Positions 39,401 through 51,965 of a DNA stretch of 64,000 nucleotides are shown in pieces. The DNA is from Sesamum alatum. Its lineage: Eukaryota; Streptophyta; Magnoliopsida; Lamiales; Pedaliaceae. The stretch is from positions 26,999,188-27,063,187 of the forward strand of contig JACGWO010000012.1 of NCBI GenBank assembly GCA_034509735.1, written 5' to 3'. A program made the translations under genes and the position numbers. The notes below the pieces were generated by a model. It was not told the origin of the DNA. It saw nothing but the letters and a program-made list of their open reading frames with translations, and did no database searches. Numbering within the stretch: the stretch's first letter is position 1; each line of letters starts with the position of its first letter.

Positions 39401-42098
39401 TAGCATGAAAGAAAAACGGCTAACTGCACAGGTAAAGAAAATGTATCTAAACAAACCTTGTTTCACTGCCTTGGTCCTATATATTTGCCTATGCTCTCAA
39501 CTAGATGAAGAACAAACAAATATAATAACAGCAATGTCTAAACGGTCACATAGCTGATGTGATGTACCTCTTAGCTTGTTGCTCCTCAAGCTCTTTGGTT
39601 CTGTATATCACTTTCACTCCCTGCAAGATAAAAAATGTCCACCCTTACTGATTCTGGGACACAATTATGAAATTTCAAACGGAGAACAACATTATCATCT
39701 GATGATTGAGGAAGCTGACACAATATTGGTCAAAAAGACTATCAATAAGATGACCATAGCCCCACCTAGTCAGGCAATTTCATAAGGTCGTAACATTGAT
39801 GGGGGAGATTTTGGGCAGATAATCAGTGTATAAATTGGTATTCAATGTACCTGCATGTGCAGCAATGTTCCTACTTTTACATGTAAAATAAATATCGACA
39901 AGAAACAGTGGCATAATAGTCCCACTTCTCTATGAGACCAAACAGGAAACCACTTAAGAGTCTAAGACTAAGCAAAAGGTTGTTAACTTTCTCCTGACGT
40001 ACACTAGTATGTGGCATCAACCAAAGCCATACTTGCAGACGCATTTAATGTTAAGGTTAACTTTAAACTCCAAAGAACTTAGGAAAATTAAGTTGCTGCG
40101 GAGTGGCCATTTTTATCCCAACCAAAGCACAGGAGAGGTAAATTACATAAATGCTTTTTCATAAGAAATAAGCATAGTAATAAGTGGTCCATTGTTAGCT
40201 TAAGTCACCGAATCTAGGTGGATTGTGAATAAGAGCACCACGTCTGGCAATTTTTATACCATTATTGCCCATCAGAACATCAAATGTTGAACAACTCCCA
40301 GGATCCAGTTACAAGAGGAGATAAACATGTTGCATTCTGCTGCCAGGTATGAAGTATACTCATGGTAAAATAATTGGCGGTGTATCTGTGTTATACTCAT
40401 AGGAGACGAACCATGGACCATGTAACCATGCACAATAATTATTTATTAAACTGAACAGGGCCCAGAAATTTTTAATCTGATGATATGCACTTCTCATTTT
40501 GTACTTGTCTCTGCACTGCATAGTACATATTACCAAGTAATTCTATCAGCCATCATTTTCACTCACAACGACAGAACCCATTAACCATGTTTTCTTCGAG
40601 CATAATGTGATAAGAATGACCAGAGGCTGGAAATCAATCTGGTTACATTTCTTACTAGTCTGTCTCCGCACTGCCCTTCAAACTTCTTTAATAAGTAAGA
40701 CAGTCCCGGAGTATTGAATGGTACAAGCAATTTTAGAAGGTTGACTTGTAAACTAAAGAGCACGAAGTAACTTATTACAGAAACAAAAAACAAACAAGTT
40801 AACAGGATTCAAACTCACAGGAATGGATTCAAGAACTTTGGAAACTGCAGGAGATGCGGCCTTCCCTTCAACAAAAAGGAAAAAGTTTGACACCCCGATA
40901 ACTTTATGATAAAACATCCAAGGCAGAATCTGCTCCAAGCTAGCAGATGTACTTGTCGTAATACATATCTGCAAATAAGAAAGCATAAATAAACAAGGAA
41001 ACAGTTGCAAACTTTTTATTTCGAAATGGAAATTTAGCGGAAAGGTTGTATAACAGGATAAATAAATCACGGATCAAGTACATCTGAACTTAATTCTATT
41101 TCCCACATATTTTCAACTTCTAAATCTAAGTACAGGACATCAATGCAGTTTCACTGGGAGAAAAGTCCTTGAAGTCAGGCTCTACAACTTAAAAGAAATA
41201 GCACTGAAGATATTAAACGGACGCTGATATACAACTGCGTGTTTAAACATCTCTATGCCAAAGCAATATGAAAAAGAACTAAATTCCATTTATGTTCTTG
41301 GCAAAAGAGTTCATGAAGACCTCTATTACACGTAAGCTTTTCCAAAACATTCCGCTTCTTATCAAGAAAATAGGAAATTTTTCAGCAGGAATTGTCTATT
41401 AGATGCATCAATGCAGACAAAAACTGATCCAAAAAAATTCAGAGAAAAGGGGGAAAATAAAAGAAAAAGCTATTCCGAAGCAGATGACTCACCCCGAAAT
41501 TAAATGAATCAAAGAAACTGCTATGTAACCGTTCATTGTTCTAAGAAACCATATCCGAAAATTCAAAAACGTCATAAAACATTAAATCGGCTTCATTCCA
41601 TCTACCATTCAAAAACCAGCCCCAAGAGTCCAAATCACCACAAAATCTAAGTCAACTCACAAAACAAGCAAAAATTCCATTCCACATCAACGAAAATCCA
41701 GAAACCCCACAAGCAGATCAGCCCCCAAAAAAACCCAGAAAAAACAAAACCTTGGGCTTAAGATCGGCATCAAACTTGAACTTCCAGTCTCTGTAATACG
41801 GGAACGAGGCCGCATTGGGGCGTCCCAGCAGCTTGGAGCAATCAGAAGAATGAGAAGCCAAGTGGCCAACAGTAGCGAGAGGCGAGGAGTCCATGCCTGG
41901 GAACTTGTGCGATTCATCAGGAGACCATCGGGAAATGGGATCATCGACGCCTCCGCCGCGCCACTGAAGAAGGAAGGCGAAGACAGCAAGAGAGAGGGGG
42001 AGAAGGGTTAGGAGGAGAAGAAGCTTCGCGGTGAAGGAGTGGTGGTTGGCGGCGGAGGACGGTGGTTGGGGGCGGAGGGAGGTGTGTAGACCCGCCAT
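36420..42098 (-). CDS. Golgi-type glycosyltransferase-like membrane protein
   Basis: Eleven exons read on the minus strand: 42098-41751, 40968-40819, 39620-39568, 39302-39194, 39114-38980, 38860-38816, 38515-38328, 38135-37994, 37122-37076, 36888-36801 and 36704-36420. All have GT-AG borders and matching phases, giving 529 residues. One hydrophobic segment at about 26-45 makes it a type II membrane protein, as Golgi glycosyltransferases are. The catalytic region starts [22 protein letters not shown] and has a DTD triad at 231-233 (HLDTDEL), the expected metal and nucleotide-sugar site, followed by GNGKSAARI and [10 protein letters not shown]. It resembles Arabidopsis 'glycosyltransferase-like' At2g41451 and At3g57200 (Glyco_tranf_2_4 type). 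Donor and acceptor sugars are unknown. The last 75 residues are Ser-rich and probably disordered. Confidence 0.88.
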
Positions 42099-42179
42099 TG
42101 GTACAAAAGGCTGGCCCAGGAAGGGTGGGGGTAGTGGAACTTTCGTAGTGGAGTGTGATGGCAGATTTATACGCCCCTA

Positions 42180-42206
42180 CCCCCCCCCCCCCCCCCCCCC
42201 CCCCCC
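42180..42206. repeat. Run of 27 C upstream of the glycosyltransferase gene
   Basis: The homopolymer is C on the plus strand, hence G on the coding strand, about 82-108 bases before the start codon, in the likely 5' UTR or core promoter. Length is likely to vary between individuals and assemblies. Confidence 0.85.
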
Positions 42207-45200
42207 AACCAATCAATTAACCAATTTTATTAATTAATTAAATAAATTTGTGTAACTTATGTTTTAATTTCATGAAAATTTAATGCACATTGTAATAATT
42301 AATTGAAATTGAATCTTGGTGTATAGATATAAATAAATCAGATAGGATTTTCAAGGCGGTCCCTAAAATTTGGGACATAGTATTTATGTTTGTGACAACT
42401 CAAAATAGAAAAAAAAAAAGATAAAATAGTTATTTTAAAATACGGCTCAGTGTATAATTAAATTATCATGACTGATTCTTATACGATGAAACAAAATTAT
42501 AAAAAAAAAAAAAGGAGAAATATGCAAATAGTGCTTTTAGGAATTTTTATTCTAAAAATATTATATTTATATATTGATTAATGTTTTTAAATTTTATTAT
42601 CTTGAAAATTACATATAATACTCATTCATAAATAAATATTTATTTTTATAAGTAAAGTGGACTATGGAAGTTAATGTAAAATTTGACTAAGTCAAAAAGT
42701 ATTTTTGCATATCACATAACTTTATCTTAAACATGTATTTTGGGCAAAATAAATTGAATTTTACAACAATTAAATGACAATTTAAATTGTGATTTTTTTC
42801 CTTTTCTGCAACAAAGTTTAAATGGTGAAACAATAAATGGGTAAGTAATCCCCAAAGTATAATCGCATCAAATAAAGTCAATGGGATGCTTCAGCAATTT
42901 TTAGAAAATACGAGTAATATCTATACTATTTATTAAAAATATTATCAATTCACAGGATATTCATTATTTATTCAATTAACTCTCTCAATAATCTTGTAAT
43001 TATTTATATTTAATGTCATTTATTCAATCAAATTTTTTATCTTCAATATTTCATTTAATCAGACAAAAATATACAATAAAATCTTAAAAATATACATATA
43101 GACAGTGCCCTTTTTTATTTATTCCATTAAAGTTGACAATATTATCAATTACCAAATCTATCCTTAAGCAAATAGAGAAACAATAGGTTTGCAATTCTAT
43201 TTTCAAGGTCAAAATAGTCATAAATCAGAACTTTATCGCTCATGTGGGCAGGACTTCTGATTATTTCTATCCGGTCCTTACCCAAAAGATAATGGGCTTT
43301 GTCATCTGAAACAGAAAGCTTTGAGGTAAACAATATTTAGGCCCAATAAGCTGTGACGTCCAGCCCAATTAGGAGTGGTAAATAAGGTTTATGTTTTATT
43401 TTATTTGATCTATAATTAAATGTTTATTGACATTTACATTATTGTTTATATAATTTATATTATTTTTCAATGCTTGAAGTGTAAATTGTTATTATTCGAA
43501 TTTTCTTTCCTTTTGTTTCATAATTTTGAGACAATTAAATTTGAGCTTTAATTAGTGAAAAGAATTTGTGTGCCAATTTTAATAAAAAAATTATGCAGGG
43601 AGTTATATATAACTTTTGATTTGAATCAACTTAATTAAGAATTTTAAAAGCAAAAATACTATTTTTTCTTACACCACTTACTTCTGTAATATTTATTATC
43701 ACATTAAATTATCATTTTAAATATAATCATTATTCTATTTTTTCCTACATCGCCTACCTTTATAACATTTTTTTTCACATTAAATACTTATTTTCAACAC
43801 AATGATTACTCTATTTTACCTTACATCATATACATCTATAGACTTTCTTTTTACATTAAATACTCATTAATCAACATAATTATTACTCTATTTTCCCCTA
43901 CGATATCTACCCATGTAATCTTTCTTTTTATATTACAACAAGACACATGTCTTCTCACAATCAACATCTTTTTTAACAAAAAGGTTTGTTTTAATATTTT
44001 AGAACTACAAAAATATTATTACAAAATACAGATATGAATACATTCTCATATCCAAAGCCTATAAACTTATGAGTGAAAACTTAAATCCAAACACGCTTCT
44101 AAATTTTGCACAAAAATCAATAAATTAATTTCTATCCTATTGAAAACACTGAAAATTGAAAATAATGCTTAAAAATAAAACCAAACACCGCATAAATGAG
44201 ATAATGAAAATTTTATTTTAGGACATGCTCACTATAATTGTATATATTTATTACACATATCCTATATCACATGGGGTATGATGCATTTTTCCCCATTTTA
44301 AAACTACTAAATATTATCTATAAATATCATCTGCAATCATTTTTCGGAAGTACGAGAATCTTTTGATTTGACAAGACATTAGTTTAGCATCATTTGGTCA
44401 AGACAACCTTAGCTCGAATTCTTGAAAATAAGCAGCAATTTAAAGCGAAATAGCCCTACAATTATAGTATGCTTTTCTCTCTTGTTACTTGCCATGCATG
44501 ATAATTAATTGACCAGTTAATTAAACAGCATAAGATATGTAGACAAGATGCTGCAATATTTTTTGTTCAGTGGTCAGATTATAATTAATCATTCACGATT
44601 AATTTACACGTCTTTTATTACTTTAATTTTTTTTGTTATGATTGAAAATAAAAAATTCAAACTATAACTAAAATGATGACAATATTGATGAATGTATTCA
44701 AAATTTAATTTTTTGGATTAATTTTGTTTGATCGTACATGCCAAAGAGTTTGTGGTTGTCGTATGATTGTATGTTAATTTGATACTTGAACAATGCTGTG
44801 AAGGGGGAATCGGGACTTAGATATTGTAACGTCTTCGAATCTTTCGGATAACGAATATTATATATGTAGATTGCGCCCTAATTAAGTTGTCGATGTTGAA
44901 TGATGAAGAACTGTAATGCTGCTGGATTTGGATGAAACTTGTAGGCTGTAGCTAGATGTTATTCTGGCTTGACTACTATATACGAGTTGTTACTATACAA
45001 AACAATTTGTACCCAATTAAGTTTACTATTTTTATTTTTCAGTGTAAACTGCATGTTTCATTTTTGTTCCAAAGTGTTTTCAATGGAACTGCGAATTTTG
45101 AAATATGAAATTTGTTTAATTTTCAAAAATTTGATTTTCAAAGCACTGCCTTAACATATTATTGTTTCCGACAATAAGAGCTATTTTTGGACAAAGCGTG

Positions 45201-46423
45201 GCCATGTCATGATTTCTGAATTGATTAAATTAAGTTTATTTAAGCAGAAGCTATAATTTTTTTCTTTTTCTTTCAGATACTCTGACTTCAGCTTTTTTTT
45301 ATTCCTCTATACTTTGTTATATTTGTTTGGATACAATCCCAACTTTTATTAACGTCCAAATTACAACTTTTTATCCAATTTATTCCCATAACAAAAATAG
45401 AAACTATTGCAAACGTACACTCCCTACAATATGCCTATGTCAATGGTGGATATCATAAAAAGGGCCGTATCAACTATAAAGATACGGCAAAGATATTTCA
45501 TGTACAAGACATTATTGTAACAAATCATAATAAACTACAATCCTGCTTTATCAAATTGTAGAAAAAAGAAAGAAAAATCTTGCATATAAAATCATAGTTT
45601 TCTAGGTAAGATATCAGATAAAACTTTCACATCAACATATTTTGATGATCTTCCTACAAAACACTAAAATGGAGGGACCATTCAGTTAATTTATGCAACT
45701 TTTGTAATAATCTTTACACAGATTGAAATGGGAAACAGGTCGGATTGTAAGGGTCACACCTTCTTCCGCATCCGCCAGTACACACAAATAAACAAGTAAA
45801 CAACATTAATATTGTGGAATGTGATGTAATAATGCATATTTTTGGTGATGCTCTTTACACAAAAGAAAAGCAATAAACACAGTAACTTGAAGAGTTTTCT
45901 TATCAGATTTATGTATATGCTATCATAGTTAGAGCGCAATTTTGGTGTTTCCTAGTCGTTTCACGTCGATTCTGCACAGAAATTTATTGACGTTTCCGGT
46001 AGGTATTGCCAGTGTGTTGTGTTGTTTTTCGTATCCGCTGAAGTTGTAAACGACATGAATATAACAATATTCTGAATGATCAACAATTTGTAAGAGAGCA
46101 AGTTGTAAGACAGACAGAACCTCAATATTCACCAGTATCCTCAAGCAGTCCTTGCAGGATTTACGATACAGTTTAAACTTTCAGATAAGGTGTACGTATA
46201 GAACTTATTATTTAAGACAGTAATAGAGTCAGACCAAACAAAAGTACCTAAGTTAAAAAATCTCACTGCTATGCTACCCGTTTATGAAGAAAGAGTTTTA
46301 CGTGCAAAGTTTGTCAATAAAGAACACAACCCGACCATGGGTATGTTAGAGATATATTAAATGGATATTCAACATATAAAATTTTAAATTTTTAGATGAG
46401 GTAGCCATTCAACATTATATTTA
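42207..46423. other. Intergenic, no gene seen
   Basis: AT-rich. At 43,680-43,960 a loosely repeated unit (TACATC, TCACATTAAATA, TTACTCTATTTT) occurs about four times at 90-100-bp spacing, perhaps a decayed tandem repeat. At 45,464-45,488 GCCGTATC pairs with GATACGGC. Open frames are short and unconvincing. Confidence 0.4.
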
Positions 46424-46969
46424 TGGTAAATTACAGCTACCTCCCCTGAGGTTTGACATAATTATAAATAACACCTTATAGTTTGAAAAATTACAAATAC
46501 CCCTATGAGGTTTGACATAATTATAAATAACACCTTATAGTTTGAAAAATTACAAATACCCCTATGAGGTTTGACATAATTATAAATAACACCTTATAGT
46601 TTGAAAAATTACAAATATCCCTCTGAGGTTTGTAACCGTCTAACAAATAACCAATTTCCATCCATTTTTATGGTACTGACCAAAATGCCCTTATGCATTG
46701 AATTATTTTTTTATTTAATTCTTAAAAAAAATTTGGACTACAATGTGTAAGGAGAGATTTCTTAAGTTTTTTATACAGAGGAGCAATAACGTAATTTGTC
46801 TCAGTCGATTTTTCTACAATTTTAATTAAAAAAATTCAAGGGCAAAATGACTAATTTTAGGCATTTGGTTAAAAATTACAAACCTCAGAAGGGGTATTTA
46901 TAATTTTTCAAACAATGAGAGGTATTTATAATTATGCCAAACCTCATGGAAGGTAACTGTAATTTACCC
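46424..46969. mobile_element. MULE-like MITE family A, copy 3, internally expanded
   Basis: Left end GGTAAATTACAGCTACC and right end GGTAACTGTAATTTACCC are inverted, and the interior matches the family (ACCAAAATGCCCTTATGC). It is longer than its relatives because its left arm holds a tandem triplication, listed separately. No target duplication was found. Confidence 0.75.
46448..46620. repeat. Three tandem copies of a 59-bp unit
   Basis: GAGGTTTGACATAATT begins at 46,448, 46,507 and 46,566, so the period is exactly 59 bases. The copies are almost identical, which points to recent expansion. The unit is the left arm of the surrounding MITE. There are no spacers, so it is not a CRISPR array. 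Confidence 0.9.
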
Positions 46970-47414
46970 TGATCCTTCAAAACTTCCGAGATGGTTCCTT
47001 AAGACTTATAAAAAATCTAAAAGCAGTGTCGAAAACGATCAATTCGTGGCGAGTTATATAATTCCTTAGTTGTTGTCTGTTGAAAATTTAAAATGTAGAA
47101 CATGCTTCCTTAATTTTCGTTCAACCTACCTTTTGTCCTAACGCTTTTTGCAGCCAAAAGTAGGTTTTTATAATAAGATAAAGTGAGTAGAAATGAGACA
47201 TATATATATTTCTTTATGCATAATTAAAGTTGAATAATTGAAACCATGCATATCCGCTTTTAGGTTGCTTCTTGCAATGTTTATTCCTTTCGTTGAGGAT
47301 GCTTTGCACGTTAATTCTAAGCAGTTGTGCTCTATGTGGTCCGGTTCGACAACAGAGACTTGTACATCAACCAATCAAACAAAAGCAAAGTGAAAATTGA
47401 AACCGACCACATAA

Positions 47415-47870
47415 GAAAAATGACATTTAGTATTCATGAGGTTTGCTTCTATATAACAAATAAATTCATTCGTTAGTCAAAATTTACATAATTTGTTTAT
47501 ATTAGACATTTAGTATCGATTAACTTATTACTGGTTTATTGTAGGCCAAACAAGTATTTTTATGATAAAACTACCTTTATACGTCTACACACATTAATGC
47601 ATATGAGAAGGTAAATCTTCACCATTATAAAGATAATTTAGTCAGAAAAAATCTGTTTGATCTATAATAAGTCAATATATGGTAAATATCGATATCCATT
47701 CAGCTTTTTTGCTAATGTAAATAAATTCAGTGAATTTTGACTAACGGAAGACTTATTTATTAGATAGATACAAATTTTATGGATACTAAATGTAATTTTT
47801 CAAACTATAGGGGTCTATGTATAATTACACCAAACCTCAGGGAAAGGAGTGTAGTTATCCCTTAAGGCCC
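47415..47870. mobile_element. Inverted-repeat element, family D copy 1
   Basis: The left part has TTTAGTATTCATGAGG and the right part ends CCTCAGGG...GTTATCCC; central arms around ATTAATGCATATGAG are palindromic. The segment AATAAATTCAGTGAATTTTGACTAACGG matches the element interrupted by the solo LTR at 53,636 and serves as its empty-site reference. Exact ends are uncertain. Confidence 0.5.
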
Positions 47871-48718
47871 CGTTTACTTTGAGGACAGTATTAAATGAAT
47901 GATGGGATTATCTTGAACTAAATAAATACTTAAAAAACCCTATATAAATTGTACGGTGTTTATTTAAGTAAGAATGGTTGTATTATTCTTAGGAATAAGT
48001 TATACCACCTCCTTTGGTGATATTATTTATGCAACCAAAACTGTAAATAGTACAAGATTTTGATTTTATATCGAACCCCCACAACAAAATAAATATTGTA
48101 TTAATCTATATTAATTTTTTATTTAAATTAATACACCAAAGTAAACGAGACGTAAGTAAATAGATGGTGTGATTTTTGTACAGTTTGAGGTTGGACCAGT
48201 TGGGATTCAAATGATTCAAATCCTTTGAGCAGTTGATCTGGTTTCTTTGTCTCTGCAGTGGCTACTTTTCTCTTATAAAATAGAACTGTCTGTATAGCTT
48301 TAGAGTGCCAATTCTCCTGCCAAATTTGATTCAAAGGTTTGTAATGTGCTTTCCGGACTAACGCGTTTCACTTTATGTCCATTTTAATATTTGTTGATTC
48401 AATTCAATAATCCTATGTTGTAATTGCATCCTATGTTCCAAATCTTGCTTTAAGCCATCTCTTTCCTAGAAATTTATTCAAACTATTAAACGTGATACGG
48501 GTGGGGAGGGTATTCTTCCCGTTATGCCCCTATTGTTAAATACCAAAACAAAACAAAAATTCGCGACTTTTTACATGGATGTAGGTGACCGGAGCTACAT
48601 ACTTGAACTTTGGACCCTTGATCCAAGGATGCGTCGGACAATTTGGGACAATTGAATATTGACCGTGCAATTCGCTAAAACTAATATATATTCTACTCAA
48701 ATGTCAAATCAATTAAAT

Positions 48719-49800
48719 GTTTATCATGTACGTCTCTTTTTCAAGATCAATTCGGAGGTCTTTGAGCTTCTCCACAAGGGATAGTATCATCACTCCATGC
48801 TGGTGTACAGACGGTCCTTCTGTCATTTTAGCTCCGAAAAAGGCCTTCGTCGCAGCATATCTAATATGCCGGTCCTGTACCGCATAAACGTTTTTCATGC
48901 GGAGCATTATCGAGCTGACATCATCCAGCCGATCATACTGTTTTTGGAACTCATTAGTTATGGATGTCAGTATGATGCTGCGGACCAGTGTTTTGAAACC
49001 CGGACCGTTGATTGAATCGGAAAATTGAGTGGGTCAAGGGTCACTGGTTCAACCGTCGGGTGAACCATGGTTGAACCAGTGATGTCATAATTATGTCATA
49101 ATAAAAATTAATATATAAAATTATATTAAAATCATGAAAAATACAAAACTATAAATTAGTTTTTGTTGAAGTTTATATAGGAATTAAAAGTATCTCAATA
49201 CTTGATAGTAAAATAAGTACATTAAAGGTTTAGGCCAAGAATTAAAAAAAATGCATAAATAACAAAAATAACAAATTATTTACCATTATAATTAAGTTTA
49301 ACTAAATTTTATTGTCAATAAATAGTTAGCACCCACTATTTACAAATAATATATAAATTTTATTCGTTTAATTATTTAACTAGAAACTTAAGTAATTATA
49401 AGAGATAATAATTTAATTAGGTTACGGACTTAATGAATTTGTTCATTTATAAATATATAATTGAAGTAATTATTAAAATGCCGGTGTTGGTTTCTTGATT
49501 TTTTCTCAATTTTCAAATGTAATGTCATGGTTCAATTTTAAATTGTATCAATTTTTTGAAAATTTTAGAAAATTCATAAATCAACTGGTTCACTTAACTC
49601 GGAACCGGGTCAATCGAATCACCGGTTCAACCGACGGTTTGAACAATTTTCAAAATATAGAACAGTTTTGAGATTAGTTCGATTTTATAGGTTGAACTGG
49701 ACCACGGTTTTATCGATCCGACCAATAGGATTGGGCTGAATTTTAAAACACTGCTGCTGCGGACCTTACGGTTGTTCTCCTAACATTTACAGGTATTCGG
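48719..49800 (-). pseudogene. Ty1/Copia gag remnant, interrupted
   Basis: Reading minus from about 48,974 to 48,719 gives SITNEFQKQYDRLDD, SIMLRMKNVYAV, HIRYAATKAFFGAKM and SLVEKLKDL, recognisable as Copia gag (UBN2-type) sequence. Only some 85 codons are clear. Upstream, across the inserted TIR element, a short VRSA-coding stretch (about 49,756-49,775) continues the same protein in decayed form. There is no protease, integrase or reverse transcriptase and no LTR pair, so the element is dead. Confidence 0.75.
48987..49755. mobile_element. TIR element inserted in the Copia gag remnant
   Basis: The 769-bp insertion begins AGTGTTTTGAAACCCGG and ends TTTTAAAACACTGCT, so the ends are inverted. 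The 10-bp word GCTGCGGACC occurs directly before it (48,977-48,986) and after it (49,756-49,765), a target duplication in the Mutator range. Sub-terminal GGTTCAACC/ACCGGTTCAACC blocks give a fold-back layout common in plant genomes. The centre is AT-rich and non-coding. Confidence 0.75.
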
Positions 49801-50390
49801 ATCGGTCTTTTCTTGATTCGAAAATATTCATCAATACTTGATTAGAAGGACCCACTCAAAAACCATTGGCCGGTGAAAGAGGACAAAATTGAGCAGGTGG
49901 TGATATAAACAAAACAAAAATTAAAGTAAAGGAATCCTATTATGGAGGAGAGATTCCTTAATCCTTGCAGCAGACAATCTTTTATGAACACATCTGCCTA
50001 TGATTGAGGTCTAAATCATTACTAGTAGTTAGCAAACTTCCATGTTTTCTGGTCCTTTGTCTTACACTACTGCTCTACTTCAGTCAGAAACCAAAACAAG
50101 AAAACCTTTATTTAAAATTTGAAATCCAAACCCTGTCACTGATCTAATTTACAGCTTGACGCAAATGCAATAAACCTGTATGACAAAAGTACCAAAAGAA
50201 AAACAAACATTTCATCGTATCCCTATGAAACTCCTACGAAGAATCTAAGACTTAATCCAGAAATACAAAACAATCCCTCGATCTTGTTAAGGTAAATATG
50301 AACAATCCTGAAGCCAAAAACCAATACTGAAATCCAGCACTGCAGACACTGAAAAAAGAGGAACCAGTGCTAATTCAACCACCATAACTG
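49766..50390. other. Intergenic and 3' flank of the WD40 gene
   Basis: The first tens of bases are Copia remnant. The rest probably holds the 3' UTR of the WD40 gene (minus strand). Nothing else was recognised. Confidence 0.4.
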
Positions 50391-51644
50391 CTACTTTCCC
50401 TTACAAACTGCCGATTTTTGCTCAACTGAAGATGTGATTCTTGCTGCGTCAGAGTAATTGGGAACCCACCAAACTCTGAGACTCTTGTCAAGGCTTCCAC
50501 TGTACAGCATGAATCCGCCGCCAACTCTCACCGGCGACGCCTGCAAACACTTCACCGGCCCGTCGTGTCCTTTGATCACCATGTGCTTGAACAACCCTCC
50601 GTTGATTTCTCTCTTCCAAACACAAATGCTTCTGTCTGCCGATCCACTGCACAAGTACTCCCCCATTAGGCACATGCACAGCACCGCCATGTTATGCGCT
50701 TTCACCTCGCAAATCGCCTTCCAGCTATCGAAATCCTTGTTACCCAACCACCCCATCACGTAGCCGTCGGAGCCGCCTCCGTAGACTAAGCTTCCGTCTT
50801 GGGTCACCACCACGGCGTTCAACGAAATGTCCTTGTGGCCCTCCAAGATTCCCTTGAGCGAATGCGTTTTGCTGGTGGCGTCGTCCTTCGCCCACGCCTT
50901 TATCCTCCCGTCGGCGGAGGCCGAGTACACGATTCCGTTGCTCGAGACAAGGCTGTTTATCGCGTCGTCATGTGCCTTTATCGACTCCAAGCACTTGAAA
51001 TCCGAGGTTCTCCACACTTTGAGAGTTTTGTCCCAAGAACCGGAGTATATCAGCCCGTTGGAGACAGCGAGACATGAGATGCTGTCCGCGTGTTCGATCC
51101 ACAGACGCTTGTGGTGCCGCCTGGTCTGCACGTAGTTGCTCTGTTTCATGAACTTCCCCAAGTAATCCTTGGTTGTCGGAAGCGTGTCGACGAGCTTGAA
51201 GACATTCTCGGAGCTTCTTGAAACCTTCCACACTCTGATTCTACTGTCTTGATGGGCTGTGAACACCTTGTTTCCGGCCGAGACAAGGGCCTTCACAGAG
51301 CCATCCCCTTGCCCGAACTTGGTGAACTGCCTCAAATCAGGCTGCTGCCACACGATGATGTCCTTGCCTTGCGAAGCGCTGAGAATGAATTCTCCACACA
51401 AAGCCAAGCTAGAAACCGACCCAATGTGCCCGGAGAGAACCGCCAGCGACTTGTACGATTGGGAACAAGAAATGGGCAGGCTTGAAATCTTGAAATTGAG
51501 ATCTTGAAAGTCGTATCTGAAAGAAGTTGCGGGGCTTTCATCTGTATCGCTACTACTTCTGCTGCTGCTCGTCGTTGAACTTGCAGACAGCAATGGAGTC
51601 GAAAGGGTAGCAGCTTGGGCGAGCGGATACACGGTTTGAAGCAT
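50391..51644 (-). CDS. JGB: WD40-repeat protein, JINGUBANG-like
   Basis: A single exon encodes 417 residues. JINGUBANG in Arabidopsis is a WD40 protein that restrains pollen germination; plants have several paralogues, so the role here is not fixed. After a Ser/Thr-rich leader (about 1-45) seven WD-type blades can be read: SGHIGSVSSLAL...IIVWQ, GSVKALVSAG...RIRVWKV, EHADSISCLAV...TLKVWRT, AHDDAINSLVS...RIKAWAK, EGHKDISLNAV...YVMGWLG, AHNMAVLCMCL...SICVWKR and KGHDGPVKCLQ...SLRVWWV. The linker RRHHKRLWIEHADSISCL is characteristic of this subgroup. Seven blades make a complete propeller. Intronless structure is usual for the subgroup. A TATA box and a long CT repeat lie upstream. Confidence 0.92.
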   Translation of the reverse strand: MLQTVYPLAQAATLSTPLLSASSTTSSSRSSSDTDESPATSFRYDFQDLNFKISSLPISCSQSYKSLAVLSGHIGSVSSLALCGEFILSASQGKDIIVWQQPDLRQFTKFGQGDGSVKALVSAGNKVFTAHQDSRIRVWKVSRSSENVFKLVDTLPTTKDYLGKFMKQSNYVQTRRHHKRLWIEHADSISCLAVSNGLIYSGSWDKTLKVWRTSDFKCLESIKAHDDAINSLVSSNGIVYSASADGRIKAWAKDDATSKTHSLKGILEGHKDISLNAVVVTQDGSLVYGGGSDGYVMGWLGNKDFDSWKAICEVKAHNMAVLCMCLMGEYLCSGSADRSICVWKREINGGLFKHMVIKGHDGPVKCLQASPVRVGGGFMLYSGSLDKSLRVWWVPNYSDAARITSSVEQKSAVCKGK

Positions 51645-51806
51645 TTCTTGGTCGTTGAACTTGAGGACGTTCTTGTTTCAATCAAGAACTGCGTGTATAT
51701 GGGGAAGAACAGATCGTTTGAGGAAATTTCCAAAAGAATGAAAGAACTAATGAAATCGCTCTGTGTATCTGTTAGTGTGTAATTGTGTATGTATATAACA
51801 CTATGC

Positions 51807-51808
<2 letters not shown>

Positions 51809-51856
<48 letters not shown>
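51809..51856. repeat. (AG)24 microsatellite in WD40 gene leader
   Basis: Forty-eight bases of perfect AG on the plus strand, CT on the coding strand, lie between the TATA box at 51,931-51,938 and the start codon at 51,644. It therefore falls in the predicted 5' UTR. CT-rich leaders are common in plant genes, and length variation is likely. Confidence 0.9.
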
Positions 51857-51859
<3 letters not shown>

Positions 51860-51930
51860 TGGAGTTGGAAGAGGGAGAAGAAAAGGAAAGTAGAATTTCA
51901 CAGATTTCTTGCAAGAAGGAAAGATTTTGG

Positions 51931-51938
51931 TATATAAA
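51931..51938 (-). promoter_or_regulatory. TATA box of the WD40 gene
   Basis: On the minus strand this reads TTTATATA. It would start transcription near 51,900, giving a leader of about 255 bases that includes the CT repeat. No better TATA element lies nearer the start codon. Confidence 0.55.
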
Positions 51939-51965
51939 CTAAAGTATGGTAAACAGTTGTAAACG

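Noticed and set aside
41941..42237. Frames with poly-Pro or poly-Gly across the C run near 42,190
   Set aside because: Produced by the homopolymer. The only supported start here is the glycosyltransferase ATG at 42,098.
46448..46620. CRISPR-like direct repeats
   Set aside because: Repeats are adjacent with no spacers, and the unit is part of a MITE in plant DNA.
50458..51507. Plus-strand frames opposite the WD40 gene
   Set aside because: Antisense shadows; the minus strand encodes a complete seven-bladed protein.
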